Shown here: positions 1-11,933 of the stretch, piece by piece
Layout: each line of letters opens with the position of its first letter
Numbering within the stretch: position 1 is the stretch's first letter
Assembly: GCA_902572475.1 (NCBI GenBank)
Contig: CACGGB010000001.1
Coordinates: 103,557-167,556 of the forward strand
Length of the DNA: 64,000 bases
Source of the DNA: an uncultured Pelagibacteraceae bacterium
GTDB taxonomy: Bacteria > Pseudomonadota > Alphaproteobacteria > Pelagibacterales > Pelagibacteraceae
Direction of reading: 5' to 3'
The notes under the pieces: generated by a model
Database searches by the model: none
What the model was told of the DNA's origin: nothing
Seen by the model: only the letters and a program-made list of their open reading frames with translations
Program-made: the position numbers and the translations under genes

Positions 1-2334
<2,334 letters not shown>

Positions 2335-2385
2335 TATAAAATTAATATCAGATTAAAAAAAAAATAGTATTATTTTTTAATAACG

Positions 2386-3312
2386 TTAAGCGTTGACTAC
2401 TAATCCGATTGATTGATTTTGAGGAGTTTTTTCGATTAATTTTTCTTCTTTAACTTCTATTTCGATACAAGATTGCTTACTAGTGAAAATTTTTTTTAAA
2501 AATGAGTTTGTTAAAAGATGTCCTCCTTGCTCACAAACTACTTTACCAAGAATTCTATATCCCGATAAAACAAAATCTCCCGCTAGATCTAGAATTTTGT
2601 GGTTCACAAATTCTTTTTCATTTCTCAAACCGTTCTTATTTAGTAATTTATTATTTCCAACAACAATCGCATTATCCAAAGAACCCCCTTTTGCTAATCC
2701 AAGTTTTTTAATTTTTTCAATATCTTCAAAAAGACAGAAAGTTCTCGAGTTATAAATTTCTTCTAAGTCATCTGTTTCGAAATTGACTATATTTCTTTGC
2801 TTACCAATAATTTTATTATCGTAATTTAATTTAAAATCTACCTCCAAAGCAGATTCATTCGGCTCTATTGAAATCTTTTTTTTATCTTCAATCAATTCAA
2901 TCTTGTTTATTATCTTCAGATATTTTATTTTATTTTTAAGTGTCTTTATTTCAGTTTTATTTAAAGCATCTATAAAATTTTTAGCTGATCCATCCATAAT
3001 TGGAACTTCTTCATTATTAATTTCTATAATAGCATTATCAATGTTAGCAATATAAAGAGCTGCAAGTAAGTGCTCTACAGTTGAAACCTTAACGTCTTTT
3101 TCATTTTTCAAGGTTGAACATAATTTAGCAGATGAAACGTTTGCATAATTTGCCTTGACTAGGTTATTTTTTTTCAGATCTACTCTTTTAAAAACTATTC
3201 CTTGATCACCTTCTGCAGGAAGAATAGTGATTTTTGTATGTACACCTGAATGAAGTCCGACGCCCTCAAAACTTACTGGAGTACTTATAGTAGTTTGGTA
3301 AATTCTTAACAT
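2386..3312 (-). CDS. lpxC: UDP-3-O-acyl-N-acetylglucosamine deacetylase LpxC
   Basis: Zinc deacetylase catalysing the committed step of lipid A synthesis. Zinc ligands are visible in TVEHLLAAL and NHKILDLAGD, with a further His in GGHLLTN. MDGSAKNFI and SRTFCLFEDI are also family signatures. The ORF track begins at a TTG at 3375. I prefer the ATG at 3312 (MLRIYQTTI), because the extra 21 residues match nothing typical and the shorter form (308 aa) equals the usual length. This places it 66 bases behind ftsA. In most genomes ftsZ sits between ftsA and lpxC, but here it is elsewhere. Confidence 0.94.
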   Translation of the reverse strand: MLRIYQTTISTPVSFEGVGLHSGVHTKITILPAEGDQGIVFKRVDLKKNNLVKANYANVSSAKLCSTLKNEKDVKVSTVEHLLAALYIANIDNAIIEINNEEVPIMDGSAKNFIDALNKTEIKTLKNKIKYLKIINKIELIEDKKKISIEPNESALEVDFKLNYDNKIIGKQRNIVNFETDDLEEIYNSRTFCLFEDIEKIKKLGLAKGGSLDNAIVVGNNKLLNKNGLRNEKEFVNHKILDLAGDFVLSGYRILGKVVCEQGGHLLTNSFLKKIFTSKQSCIEIEVKEEKLIEKTPQNQSIGLVVNA

Positions 3313-3378
3313 TGGAGGTTTTATACATAATTTTGTCGTAGCTCTTAAAACAACTAATGTTTCTAAAAATAACAAAAA

Positions 3379-4575
3379 TTAATTAAAAATTTTGTCAAAG
3401 AATCTTGATATTACTGACTTTTTCTTCTTAACTATGGGAAGTGCTTCTTTCTTCCACCCATAATGAACAATTCTAATAGCTGAGTTGTAAATGTCACTTA
3501 AAGAAAAGTCACTTGTAAATTTAAGATTAAATTGATCTTTTTTTGAAAAATTTTTTTTATAGTATTCACGAAAACAATTTAAATTAGATTGATCATTTAT
3601 TTTTAAAAAAATAGATAAATTGTTTTCTAAAAAACTAATGACATTAATATTCTTATAAATTATAACTTCAGATAATTCTTCTATTCTTGCTTTCGCAACA
3701 TCAAAAATTAATTTTTTTCTTATTTTTCTAAAGTTTTGAGTTCCAAAAAATTCTTTTTCAACAATCTCTGAGTCTAAATCTTTGTCTGAAAACTTTAAAC
3801 TAAGCAGAATTTTTTTAACTGTTTGGCTATTTAAGCCAATAACTTTTGAAATATCATTCAATATAACATTTGATCCAAATTTAAAGTTTTGAATTAATTT
3901 TAATGCTGAATTCTCAAAATAAATTATTTCAGTATCATTCTCATTAATTTGAATTTTTAAAAAAGTTTCAAGATTTAAATTTTTGTTTATAATGTTCACA
4001 CCATCTAAAAATTTTTTTGATATTACTCTTTTTAATCTTAAATTACAGTTTTCTAACACTTTATTTAAATTTTTATAATCATTGTTCTCAATTAAAATAA
4101 AAGACAGTTCTTGGCTGTAGAGATTACCAAATAATCCTATTGGCAAATTATCTATTTCTTTTTTATCTAAAATATATTTTGAATTTAATATATGAAGAAT
4201 TTTTTTTTGATTTTCAACCTCACTTATTTTTAACTTTAGTTGATTAAGTATATATGTAATGTTTTCTTTACTCAATTGTGATCCATTGAGTTTTTTAAAA
4301 CCTGTAAAGTTGATAGCACAACTTTCAAAACAATCTGCAACAAAAATAACTTCTTTAAAAATGAAATTAATTTTTTGTTCAATTAAATAAACATTCTCTT
4401 TAATTATATCGCTTACTAATTTAAGATCGCTAATCTTTTTATCACTAATACCTTGAATAGGTTTTTTAATTGTATGAACTAATTCCAAATTTTTATTTTC
4501 ATTTAAATCACCGGCAATAAATATAAACTCAGAATTATTTACCTCGATAAATAAAATTGGTTCTCGAACTGACAT
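3379..4575 (-). CDS. ftsA: Highly diverged cell division protein FtsA
   Basis: Actin-family protein that tethers FtsZ to the membrane. Identification rests on position (after ftsQ, before lpxC), length (398 aa), an FtsA-like middle (DNLPIGLFGNLYSQELSFILIE), a C-terminal IRIVHYGWKK resembling the FtsA IGLLHYG region, and a basic amphipathic tail (SVISRFFDKIF) like the membrane-targeting helix. The nucleotide pocket looks degraded: the phosphate-1 stretch reads FIEVNNSEFIF instead of an EIGT-type loop. At residues 207-220 QINENDTEIIYF replaces the usual DIGGGT, and no TGG adenosine motif is seen. It may bind the membrane and FtsZ without normal ATP binding. Confidence 0.78.
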   Translation of the reverse strand: MSVREPILFIEVNNSEFIFIAGDLNENKNLELVHTIKKPIQGISDKKISDLKLVSDIIKENVYLIEQKINFIFKEVIFVADCFESCAINFTGFKKLNGSQLSKENITYILNQLKLKISEVENQKKILHILNSKYILDKKEIDNLPIGLFGNLYSQELSFILIENNDYKNLNKVLENCNLRLKRVISKKFLDGVNIINKNLNLETFLKIQINENDTEIIYFENSALKLIQNFKFGSNVILNDISKVIGLNSQTVKKILLSLKFSDKDLDSEIVEKEFFGTQNFRKIRKKLIFDVAKARIEELSEVIIYKNINVISFLENNLSIFLKINDQSNLNCFREYYKKNFSKKDQFNLKFTSDFSLSDIYNSAIRIVHYGWKKEALPIVKKKKSVISRFFDKIFN

Positions 4576-4578
4576 TAT

Positions 4579-5238
4579 CTATTTTAAGATAAGTTGATCT
4601 TTTATTCTATAATCAAAAGATTTAAATTGTAGAAAATTTGCTTGATCTTTTAGATTTAAGTAGTTTAATAGGCTTTGACTATAGTTATTAATAGGCAACT
4701 TTATAGTTTGATTCTCTATTGTGACTAAATCCCATCTTTTTGACTCAAATAAATAAAATTTTTTAATCTCGTTTATTGGAAAATTAATTGCTATTAGATT
4801 TTTATAAAAAATTTCAAAACTTTTTTTGTCACCAAAGACTACCGGTAAATTTTTAAATTCTTTTAAATCACTAAAATTTGCTGTTCCTCCGTTACTAGTA
4901 AAAAAAGATTTGATTTTCTTGTTTTGCAAGACAGCTATTGGTTTCTTTTCGAAAACCCTTATTTTAATCTTATTAGGATAGATTTTTTTAATTTCAAAAC
5001 TTTCAATAAAATCTATATCGTTCAATTTTATCTTAATTTTTTTTGAATTTAGTAAAAAAAGATTTGTATCATACAAAAAATCTAAATTTTTTTTTATGTT
5101 TTTTTCATCAACAATATGGTTATTTTCTATAATAATTTTTTTAATAGATAAATTTGGTATTAAACTGAAATTGGTTTGAATCTTATAAGTGCTTAAAAGT
5201 AATAAAAGAAATAAAGCAATTGAAAAACGTTTTTTCAT
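4579..5238 (-). CDS. ftsQ: Cell division protein FtsQ
   Basis: Bitopic inner-membrane protein that links early Z-ring proteins to the FtsL/FtsB and FtsW/FtsI group. The 219-aa product has one N-terminal transmembrane helix (FSIALFLLLLLSTY). A POTRA-type domain follows (IKKIIIENNHIVDEKNIKKN and FEIKKIYPNKIKIRVFEKKP), with a beta-rich FtsQ domain after it. It is short for the family. The start overlaps the ddl stop by 4 bases, and the ftsA ATG follows 3 bases after its stop. Confidence 0.87.
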   Translation of the reverse strand: MKKRFSIALFLLLLLSTYKIQTNFSLIPNLSIKKIIIENNHIVDEKNIKKNLDFLYDTNLFLLNSKKIKIKLNDIDFIESFEIKKIYPNKIKIRVFEKKPIAVLQNKKIKSFFTSNGGTANFSDLKEFKNLPVVFGDKKSFEIFYKNLIAINFPINEIKKFYLFESKRWDLVTIENQTIKLPINNYSQSLLNYLNLKDQANFLQFKSFDYRIKDQLILK

Positions 5239-6173
5239 CTATTAATGCTTGCATCTAAAAGAATTTTCTCAACTAAATGTTCGAAGAAAAGTCCAGAATA
5301 ACTTGCGATTTCAGGAACTAATGAAAGACTGGTCATTCCAGGCTGAGTATTTAGTTCTAAAAGATAAAATTTATTTTTAAAAAATTTAAAATCTGTTCTC
5401 GTCACTCCTTTACAGTCCAAAGCTAGGTGTGCTTTTAAAGCTAGTCTTAAAACCTCACTGTATTTATTTTTTTTTATCCTTGCAGGCATAATATGTTCAG
5501 TTTTAGCAGATTTTGTATATTTGGCTTTATAATCGTAAAATGATCTACTAGGAATAAGTTCAATAGCTCCAAGAGGTTTATTGTTTATAATTGCAACTTG
5601 GACTTCTTGGCCACCTATGTATTGTTCAAACATTAATCGATTATATTTTTTGAAAAGAAATTTGGTAAATTTTTTTAATTCTGTAAAATTTTTTGCTATT
5701 TTAACACCTAAGCTTGATCCTTCATTTATAGGTTTAATTACTATCGGAAAGGAAAATTTTTTTTTTGAAAAATTTTCTTTAAGACTTGAGGTTTTTATCT
5801 GATCTTTTTGAATTACAAAATAATTTGGTGTAGAAATCTTATTCTGTATAAATATCTTCTTTGAAATTACTTTATCCATGGAATTGTATGAGCTTATAAC
5901 ACCCGAATGAGTGTAAGGAATCCTTAAATATTCAAAATAACTTTGTGCAACCCCATCTTCTCCATCTTTACCATGTAAAGCATTAAAAATAATGTCTACT
6001 TTTTTTTTATTAATCAAACTAAAATGTTTATGCTTAGGATCGAAGGTAGATACAATATAATTTCTTTTTTTTAGAGCTTTGACACAAGCTTTTCCACTTT
6101 CAAGGCTTACTGCTCTTTCCCCTGAGGTTCCACCGAGAACAACTAGAACTTTTTTTCTTTTTTTTTTATTCAC
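5235..6173 (-). CDS. ddl: D-alanine--D-alanine ligase
   Basis: ATP-grasp enzyme making the D-Ala-D-Ala dipeptide that MurF adds to the peptidoglycan precursor. The 312-aa protein begins with the family N-terminus (VLVVLGGTSGERAVSLESG). It contains FNALHGKDGEDG, the ATP-grasp loop IKPINEGSSLGVKI, and the C-terminal metal site LLELNTQPGMTSLSL. It overlaps murB by 8 bases and ftsQ by 4, so translation is probably coupled. Confidence 0.96.
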   Translation of the reverse strand: MNKKKRKKVLVVLGGTSGERAVSLESGKACVKALKKRNYIVSTFDPKHKHFSLINKKKVDIIFNALHGKDGEDGVAQSYFEYLRIPYTHSGVISSYNSMDKVISKKIFIQNKISTPNYFVIQKDQIKTSSLKENFSKKKFSFPIVIKPINEGSSLGVKIAKNFTELKKFTKFLFKKYNRLMFEQYIGGQEVQVAIINNKPLGAIELIPSRSFYDYKAKYTKSAKTEHIMPARIKKNKYSEVLRLALKAHLALDCKGVTRTDFKFFKNKFYLLELNTQPGMTSLSLVPEIASYSGLFFEHLVEKILLDASINR

Positions 6174-7071
6174 CTATAATTTTAATCTCTAATTCAAGAT
6201 TAACTCCAGTTTTCTCTGCCACTCTTTTTTTTACTCTATTAATTAATTTTTCAATATCAGTTGCGCTAGCATTTCCATTGTTAACAAAAAAATTACAATG
6301 TTTATTTGAGATTGAAGCATCACCTTCTTTTAATTCTTCACACCCAGAGTCTTTTATTAATTTCCATGCTTTTCTTTCGCTACTAAGATTTTTAAATGTA
6401 CTTCCACATGTTTTGATTTGACTTGGTTGAGATAATTTTTTTTCCTCGATAAATTTTCTTTGTTTTTCTTCAATTAAGACTTTATCTATGTTCACCCCTT
6501 TTAATTTGACAGATGTTATAATTAAATGATCAGGTAAATTAGTGCCTCTATAGTAAAAATCTATATCTTTTCGTTTTATCTCTTTTTCTTTACAACTATG
6601 AGTGTCAATTACATTTATTGAGTCTAGAACTTTTGAAATATCATTTCCATAACAACCGCTGTTCATAATTACAGCCCCGCCTATTGAACCTGGTATACAA
6701 GATAAAAATTCAAGGTTTCCAATTCCATTTTCTTTTGCAAAATTAGCAATTTTGCGATCAGGTGTGGCTGCGCCAGCTTCAATAGTATTTTTATTTGCTA
6801 AATTAATTTTTGAAAAATTAGATCCAAGTTTTATTACCACTCCTTTAATGCCATTATCTCTTATAAGAGTATTCGAGCCAGCCCCAAGAATAGTTATATT
6901 AAGATTATTTTTCTTATTGATTTCTAAGAATTGGATTAATTGATCTTCACTATAAGGTTTAAATAAGTGTTCTGCTGGTCCACCTAGGTTAAACCAGCTG
7001 TAATTAGATAATTCAACATTATGAGAAATATTTTTTTTAAACTTTTTACTTAATTCCAAAACTAAATTCAT
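6166..7071 (-). CDS. murB: UDP-N-acetylenolpyruvoylglucosamine reductase MurB
   Basis: FAD enzyme that reduces UDP-GlcNAc-enolpyruvate to UDP-MurNAc with NADPH. Its 301 aa show the type II MurB layout: YSWFNLGGPAEHLFKP, the FAD loop ILGAGSNTLIRD, CIPGSIGGAVIMNSGCYG, and the C-terminal CGSTFKN and ISNKHCNFFVN segments. It overlaps murC by 4 bases and ddl by 8. MurA is not in this window. Confidence 0.96.
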   Translation of the reverse strand: MNLVLELSKKFKKNISHNVELSNYSWFNLGGPAEHLFKPYSEDQLIQFLEINKKNNLNITILGAGSNTLIRDNGIKGVVIKLGSNFSKINLANKNTIEAGAATPDRKIANFAKENGIGNLEFLSCIPGSIGGAVIMNSGCYGNDISKVLDSINVIDTHSCKEKEIKRKDIDFYYRGTNLPDHLIITSVKLKGVNIDKVLIEEKQRKFIEEKKLSQPSQIKTCGSTFKNLSSERKAWKLIKDSGCEELKEGDASISNKHCNFFVNNGNASATDIEKLINRVKKRVAEKTGVNLELEIKIIGE

Positions 7072-8468
7072 AAATTGTTTTTTAATTCTCTCATGTGTTT
7101 TGATATTGACCCAGCACCCATTCCTATTATGATTTCATCACTAATCAAATTTTTTTTCATATATTTTTCAATCTCACTAAAATCTTTAATCAAAACAACT
7201 TGAGTTTTTGAAAATTTTGATATTAAATTTGCAAAATCTATTGTTTTAAATTTAGAATTTTTCTTTTCACCAGCGGCGTACAAGGGGCATAGAAGAACTA
7301 TATCTGATTTGACAAAAGATCCAGCAAATTCTTTTTTTAAAGATAAAATTCTAGAATAACGGTGAGGCTCGAAAACAGATATAATTTTTCTATTTTTATA
7401 AACATTTTTTACACTGTCCAAAATTGAGTTTATTTCTGTAGGGTGATGGGCATAGTCGTCATAAAAATCGTTTTTATTTTTTGTAAAAATCTTTGTCATT
7501 CTTCTCTGGACACCAGAGAATTTTTTTAATGATTTTTTTATTATATTTTGATCCACACCTAAATTTAAACAAACAGTTACTGCTGCTGCTGCATTAAGTA
7601 CGTTATGTTTTCCTAATAATTTTAATTGAATATTTTTAATCTTTTTATAGTTTTTTTTTAAATCTTTATAAATTAAATCAAAACTCGAATAATCAACTTT
7701 GTATCTGATATTAGAAATCTTAAAATTAGCTGTTTTATCCTCACCATATGTGAGTATGTTTTTATTTTTAATTTTACTAAATATTTTTTTAATTTTTTTA
7801 CTATCAATACAAATTATTGCTTTTCCTGTGGGAGGTGTTTTTTCAATAAATTTAATAAAAGATTTTTCTAAGTTTTGATAATTTTTATAAAAATCGATAT
7901 GTTCATAATCTATATTTGTAACAATTGAATAATTAATTGGTAATTTCAAAAAGCTTCCATCGGACTCGTCAGCTTCAAGAATAGCCCACTCCCCTTTACC
8001 TAATTTTGCATTACTATTTAATGAATTTATTACTCCTCCATTTATAATTGTGGGATCAAGTTTTTGATCAGACAAAATTTTTGATACTAAAGATGTCGTG
8101 GTAGTTTTTCCATGTGAGCCAGTTATAATAATATTTTTTTTAAGAGAAACCACATCAGCAAGCACCTCTGCTCGTGAATAGATTGGAATTTTTTTTTCTC
8201 TTGCAAATCTTATTTCAGAGTTGTTGTTCTTTATTGCGGAAGATCTAACTAAAATTGTAGAACTTTTTACATTTTTTTTTGAATGACCTATATATACTTT
8301 GATACCTGCTTTTATACAGCTTGTTGTGTTTTTATTTTTATTTTGATCGCTCCCCTGAATTCTAAAGCCCATATTTTTCATAATTTGAGCTAATCCACTC
8401 ATACCTATACCGCCGATACCTACAAAATGAATGACTTCTTTTTGACCTAAATTAATTTTTTTCATCAA
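7068..8468 (-). CDS. murC: UDP-N-acetylmuramate--L-alanine ligase MurC
   Basis: Adds L-Ala, the first stem residue, to UDP-MurNAc in the cytoplasm. The 466-aa Mur ligase has the UDP-binding N-terminus VIHFVGIGGIGMSGLA, the ATP loop TGSHGKTTTTSL, the metal and carbamate region LEADESDGSFLKL, and a C-terminal segment with YDDYAHHPTEI and FEPHRYSR typical of MurC. It overlaps murG by 17 bases and murB by 4. Confidence 0.96.
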   Translation of the reverse strand: MMKKINLGQKEVIHFVGIGGIGMSGLAQIMKNMGFRIQGSDQNKNKNTTSCIKAGIKVYIGHSKKNVKSSTILVRSSAIKNNNSEIRFAREKKIPIYSRAEVLADVVSLKKNIIITGSHGKTTTTSLVSKILSDQKLDPTIINGGVINSLNSNAKLGKGEWAILEADESDGSFLKLPINYSIVTNIDYEHIDFYKNYQNLEKSFIKFIEKTPPTGKAIICIDSKKIKKIFSKIKNKNILTYGEDKTANFKISNIRYKVDYSSFDLIYKDLKKNYKKIKNIQLKLLGKHNVLNAAAAVTVCLNLGVDQNIIKKSLKKFSGVQRRMTKIFTKNKNDFYDDYAHHPTEINSILDSVKNVYKNRKIISVFEPHRYSRILSLKKEFAGSFVKSDIVLLCPLYAAGEKKNSKFKTIDFANLISKFSKTQVVLIKDFSEIEKYMKKNLISDEIIIGMGAGSISKHMRELKNNL

Positions 8469-9546
8469 TTATATTTTTTAATACCTGATCAATATTGTTG
8501 TAGACATTTTTGTCAGAATATTGTCTTTGGTTTTTTGTAATTGTATCCAAAATAGAGTTATTTTTGTATATTTCTCTGATAAGAGATATCAGTTTCTCTT
8601 TCAAATCCTTTTCCTGTATTAGAAAACAAAATTTTTTTCTTTCATAGAACATAGCATTTTTTAATTGATGATTGTCTGCTGACGAGGGCAGTGGTACTGA
8701 AATAAAAGGGATATTAGCATTAGTAAGTTCTGCTAACATTGATGACCCTGATCTGGTAATTGCTAAATTTGCTTTCGAAAAATATTCTGCGACGTTATCA
8801 CTAAAATTAAAAATATGACAATCTACATGATTTTTTTTGTAGAACTGTTTTAACTCTTCATTTTGCTCAGGTAGACATTGCTGATAAATTTTTAGAACTA
8901 CACCTTTATCAGAGCAGTTCTTAAAAACATCAGGTAAAATATTTGCAAATATTTTTGCCGCTTGGCTACCTCCAAGAATAAGAATGCTAATTTTTTGCTT
9001 AAGATTTTGTTTGCGACCTTTGGATAAATTAATTATTTCTTTTTTAATTATATTACCTATTTCTGTAACTTTATTTTTATATTTGTAGTGTATACCCTCA
9101 ATTTCCTTATTAGATATCAATATTTTTTCAGCGAAAGGCAATAAATACTTATTAGCCTTACCAATAATTAGGTTATTTTCGTAAATTAAAAATTTTATTC
9201 TTAAAATACTTGCAGCAATACAGATAGGGAAAGACGCATAACCACCCATTCCAAAAATTATTTTTGGTCTATTTTTAATTAAAAAAAAAAGTGATTTAAA
9301 AATAGAATATAAAATCAATATTAAAGAAATTAAAAAAGTTAGTATATTTTTTGTATTTATCGGTGATGAAGGTAAAATAAAAACTTTAAAATAATTTTCT
9401 TTAATAATATATTTTTCCCCCCTTTTATCTGAAATAATATCAACGTTAAAATTTTTTTCGTTTAAATGTTTTGCTAAATTATAGCCAGGAATTACGTGAC
9501 CACCGGTTCCGCCAACTGCAATAATTGTCTTAATCTTGTTATTCAT
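8452..9546 (-). CDS. murG: Lipid II synthase MurG (GlcNAc transferase)
   Basis: Inner-face glycosyltransferase that adds GlcNAc to lipid I to give lipid II. The 364-aa product has the N-terminal GGTGGHVIPG loop, FGMGGYASFP, ILGGSQAAKIF, and the donor-site stretch AITRSGSSMLAELTNANIPFISVP. A hydrophobic patch around residues 67-90 (FLISLILILYSIF) is stronger than in many MurG proteins and fits membrane association. It overlaps ftsW by 8 bases and murC by 17. Confidence 0.95.
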   Translation of the reverse strand: MNNKIKTIIAVGGTGGHVIPGYNLAKHLNEKNFNVDIISDKRGEKYIIKENYFKVFILPSSPINTKNILTFLISLILILYSIFKSLFFLIKNRPKIIFGMGGYASFPICIAASILRIKFLIYENNLIIGKANKYLLPFAEKILISNKEIEGIHYKYKNKVTEIGNIIKKEIINLSKGRKQNLKQKISILILGGSQAAKIFANILPDVFKNCSDKGVVLKIYQQCLPEQNEELKQFYKKNHVDCHIFNFSDNVAEYFSKANLAITRSGSSMLAELTNANIPFISVPLPSSADNHQLKNAMFYERKKFCFLIQEKDLKEKLISLIREIYKNNSILDTITKNQRQYSDKNVYNNIDQVLKNIIDEKN

Positions 9547-10666
9547 AAAGATATGTTTTGTTTTTTGTGTAATTAAGAATTATACCTGCTAGTATTGCAC
9601 TTCCAATAAGTGAAGAACCGCCGTAACTTAAAAAAGGTAATGTCATGCCTGTTGTAGGTATTAAATTGGTATTTACACCAATATGAATAAAAGTTTGAAA
9701 TATTAATAAAGTTGAAAGACCACACAATGAAAATTTAACAAGTTGATCATCTTGGTTAATACAATTTTTTATTATTCTAAAAGATATGTACAAAAAAATT
9801 AGAATAATTATTACTGAGATAATTGAACCGTATTCTTCAGAAATGATTGCGATTATATAATCTGTGTGAGCTTCTGGAACACTGTCTTTTAAAATTCCTT
9901 CTCCCATACCTTGGCCTTTTAATCCTCCAAGTTTAATTGCGTCCAAGGCTGAAGAGGATTGAAATTTATCTCCTTTACTAGGATCAATAAAAGATACAAG
10001 ACGATCTGTTATATATCCAAATTTTTGTGGCATAAAATACAATAATGAGGTGAATGAAATTAAAAAAATTGAAAAAAAACTAATAATATAAAACAAACTT
10101 ACGCCAGAAATAAATACAATCGCACCCCAACTTAATACTAGCAAAATAGATTGTCCTAAATCTGGTTGATCAATTAAAAGAATTATAACTGATAATAATA
10201 GTAAAAAGCTAAAAAGATATTTTATTTGGGAATTTTTTAATTTTTCTAAAGTCAAAACCTTAACTGTAGCTAAAATAAAAAAAGGCTTGAGTATTTCTAT
10301 TGGTTGAAGTCTAAAAAAATAAAGATTTAACCACCTTTTGGCTCCTTTAACCTCTACTCCAATAAAAGGAACCAAAGCAAGAAAAATAAAAGAAAATATA
10401 AAGATAGGTACAATAATTTTTTTTAAAAAGGAAGTGTTTACTGAGGAAATACTGATCATAATTATTAAAGCAAAAAAAGTAAAAAGAAGATGTTTTGTGA
10501 AAAAAAAATAATAATCTTTATTCAATCTCTCACCTGCTAATGATGAAGTAGAAGAGAAAGAAAAAAATAATCCTAAGAGAAAAAGTATTATAAAACAAAA
10601 AAAAATTTTTTTATCAATATTCCTCCAATAATTTATAATTTTAAGTTTAAACATATTTTTTTGCAT
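9539..10666 (-). CDS. ftsW: Septal peptidoglycan glycosyltransferase FtsW
   Basis: SEDS-family polymerase that works with the transpeptidase FtsI at the septum. The 375-aa protein has about ten hydrophobic helices. Family signatures include GAKRWLNLYFFRLQPIEILKP (quoted in part), the DQPDLGQSILL loop, GQGMGEGILKDSVPEAHTDYI and the C-terminal PFLSYGGSSL. An alternative ATG lies four codons in. It overlaps murD by 20 bases from the upstream start. Confidence 0.95.
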   Translation of the reverse strand: MQKNMFKLKIINYWRNIDKKIFFCFIILFLLGLFFSFSSTSSLAGERLNKDYYFFFTKHLLFTFFALIIMISISSVNTSFLKKIIVPIFIFSFIFLALVPFIGVEVKGAKRWLNLYFFRLQPIEILKPFFILATVKVLTLEKLKNSQIKYLFSFLLLLSVIILLIDQPDLGQSILLVLSWGAIVFISGVSLFYIISFFSIFLISFTSLLYFMPQKFGYITDRLVSFIDPSKGDKFQSSSALDAIKLGGLKGQGMGEGILKDSVPEAHTDYIIAIISEEYGSIISVIIILIFLYISFRIIKNCINQDDQLVKFSLCGLSTLLIFQTFIHIGVNTNLIPTTGMTLPFLSYGGSSLIGSAILAGIILNYTKNKTYLYE

Positions 10667-11930
10667 AATATTTACATAATTTTTTAAATGAGTTGCCTCT
10701 CTCCTCGAAGTTTAAGTATTGGTCAAAAGACGCTGAGGCTGGGCTTAATAGGATGGTATTTTTTTTTCTTTTAAACAATTTTATGTCATTTAAGATTTTG
10801 ATAATTGAGTTCTTTATATTTTTTGAAATAAAAAAACTCACTTTATTTTTAAGCTGTTTCTTAAAAAAATTTGTATTTTTGCCAATTATATAGCTTCTTA
10901 TAATATTTTTTCTTACATTATTTATTTTGAATTTGTCATTCTTTTTTGGAAGTCCTCCTACAATCCAAAAAATGTTCTTTCCATTTTTCAAAGCGCACTT
11001 AGATGCCTGAAACGAAGTAGCTTTTGAGTCATTTATAAAAGTGCAATTTCCCTTTTTTAAAAATATTTCATATCTATGCGGTAATCCAATGAATGATTTT
11101 AATGACTTTATAAAAGATTTCTCTTTAATTCTTAATAATTTAGAAACAGATAAAACAAACATCATATTTTCATCATTTATTTCTGATGTTAAGTAAGGAT
11201 TATTAATTTTTCCTTTTAATTTTTGAAAATCTTCCATTTTTGGAATAATTACTTTTGTAATTAATTTTTTCTTTAGATGTTTTTTCAAATTTAAGTTTAA
11301 AATACTGTATTGGTTTTTTGTCTGGTTTGAAAATATTTTTAATTTTGAATTTATGTAATTTCTTATATTTCCATGCCATTCAATGTGATCGTTACTAATA
11401 TTAAGTAAAATTGCATAGTCAGGGCTAATAAATTTTGAATGAGCCAGCTGAAAAGATGAGGCCTCTATTATTAAAAAATTATTCTTTTTTACATTTAAAC
11501 TAAGAATTGGAGTTCCTATATTTCCACCTAGCAATGTTTTATATTTATTTTTTTTTAAAACATGTTCTAAAATTTTACAAGTAGTAGATTTCCCATTAGT
11601 TCCTGTAACAACTATACTTTTGAACGACTTTTTGAGTAAAAATATTAAATCAATATCAGTAATAATTTTTTCTTTATATTTGTTTAACTCTTTTCTTTTT
11701 TTGGATTTTTTCAAACTAACACCTGGACTTAAAACAATATAATCTGTTTCTGACAAAGCTTTTTCTAAATTTTTTGGCCTAAGTTTTTTATAAAAATGTT
11801 TATTTTTATCATCCCAAACTTTATAATTTTTAATTTTATTTTTTTTAAAAAAATTAACAATTGATTGACCTGTTGCACCTAGACCATAAACTAGAAAAGA
11901 TAGTTTTTTAAAGTTTTTAGCAGAGATCAT
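10647..11930 (-). CDS. murD: UDP-N-acetylmuramoyl-L-alanine--D-glutamate ligase MurD
   Basis: Adds D-Glu to UDP-MurNAc-L-Ala. The 427-aa Mur ligase carries VYGLGATGQSIVNFF, the ATP loop VTGTNGKSTTCKIL, IIEASSFQL, NISNDHIEWHG, GLPHRYE, FINDSKATS and WIVGGLPKKND, all MurD-type motifs. The DSKATN box appears here as DSKATS. It is separated from mraY by 3 bases. Lys and Ile content is very high, as in its neighbours. Confidence 0.95.
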   Translation of the reverse strand: MISAKNFKKLSFLVYGLGATGQSIVNFFKKNKIKNYKVWDDKNKHFYKKLRPKNLEKALSETDYIVLSPGVSLKKSKKRKELNKYKEKIITDIDLIFLLKKSFKSIVVTGTNGKSTTCKILEHVLKKNKYKTLLGGNIGTPILSLNVKKNNFLIIEASSFQLAHSKFISPDYAILLNISNDHIEWHGNIRNYINSKLKIFSNQTKNQYSILNLNLKKHLKKKLITKVIIPKMEDFQKLKGKINNPYLTSEINDENMMFVLSVSKLLRIKEKSFIKSLKSFIGLPHRYEIFLKKGNCTFINDSKATSFQASKCALKNGKNIFWIVGGLPKKNDKFKINNVRKNIIRSYIIGKNTNFFKKQLKNKVSFFISKNIKNSIIKILNDIKLFKRKKNTILLSPASASFDQYLNFEERGNSFKKLCKYYAKKYV

Positions 11931-11933
11931 TAA

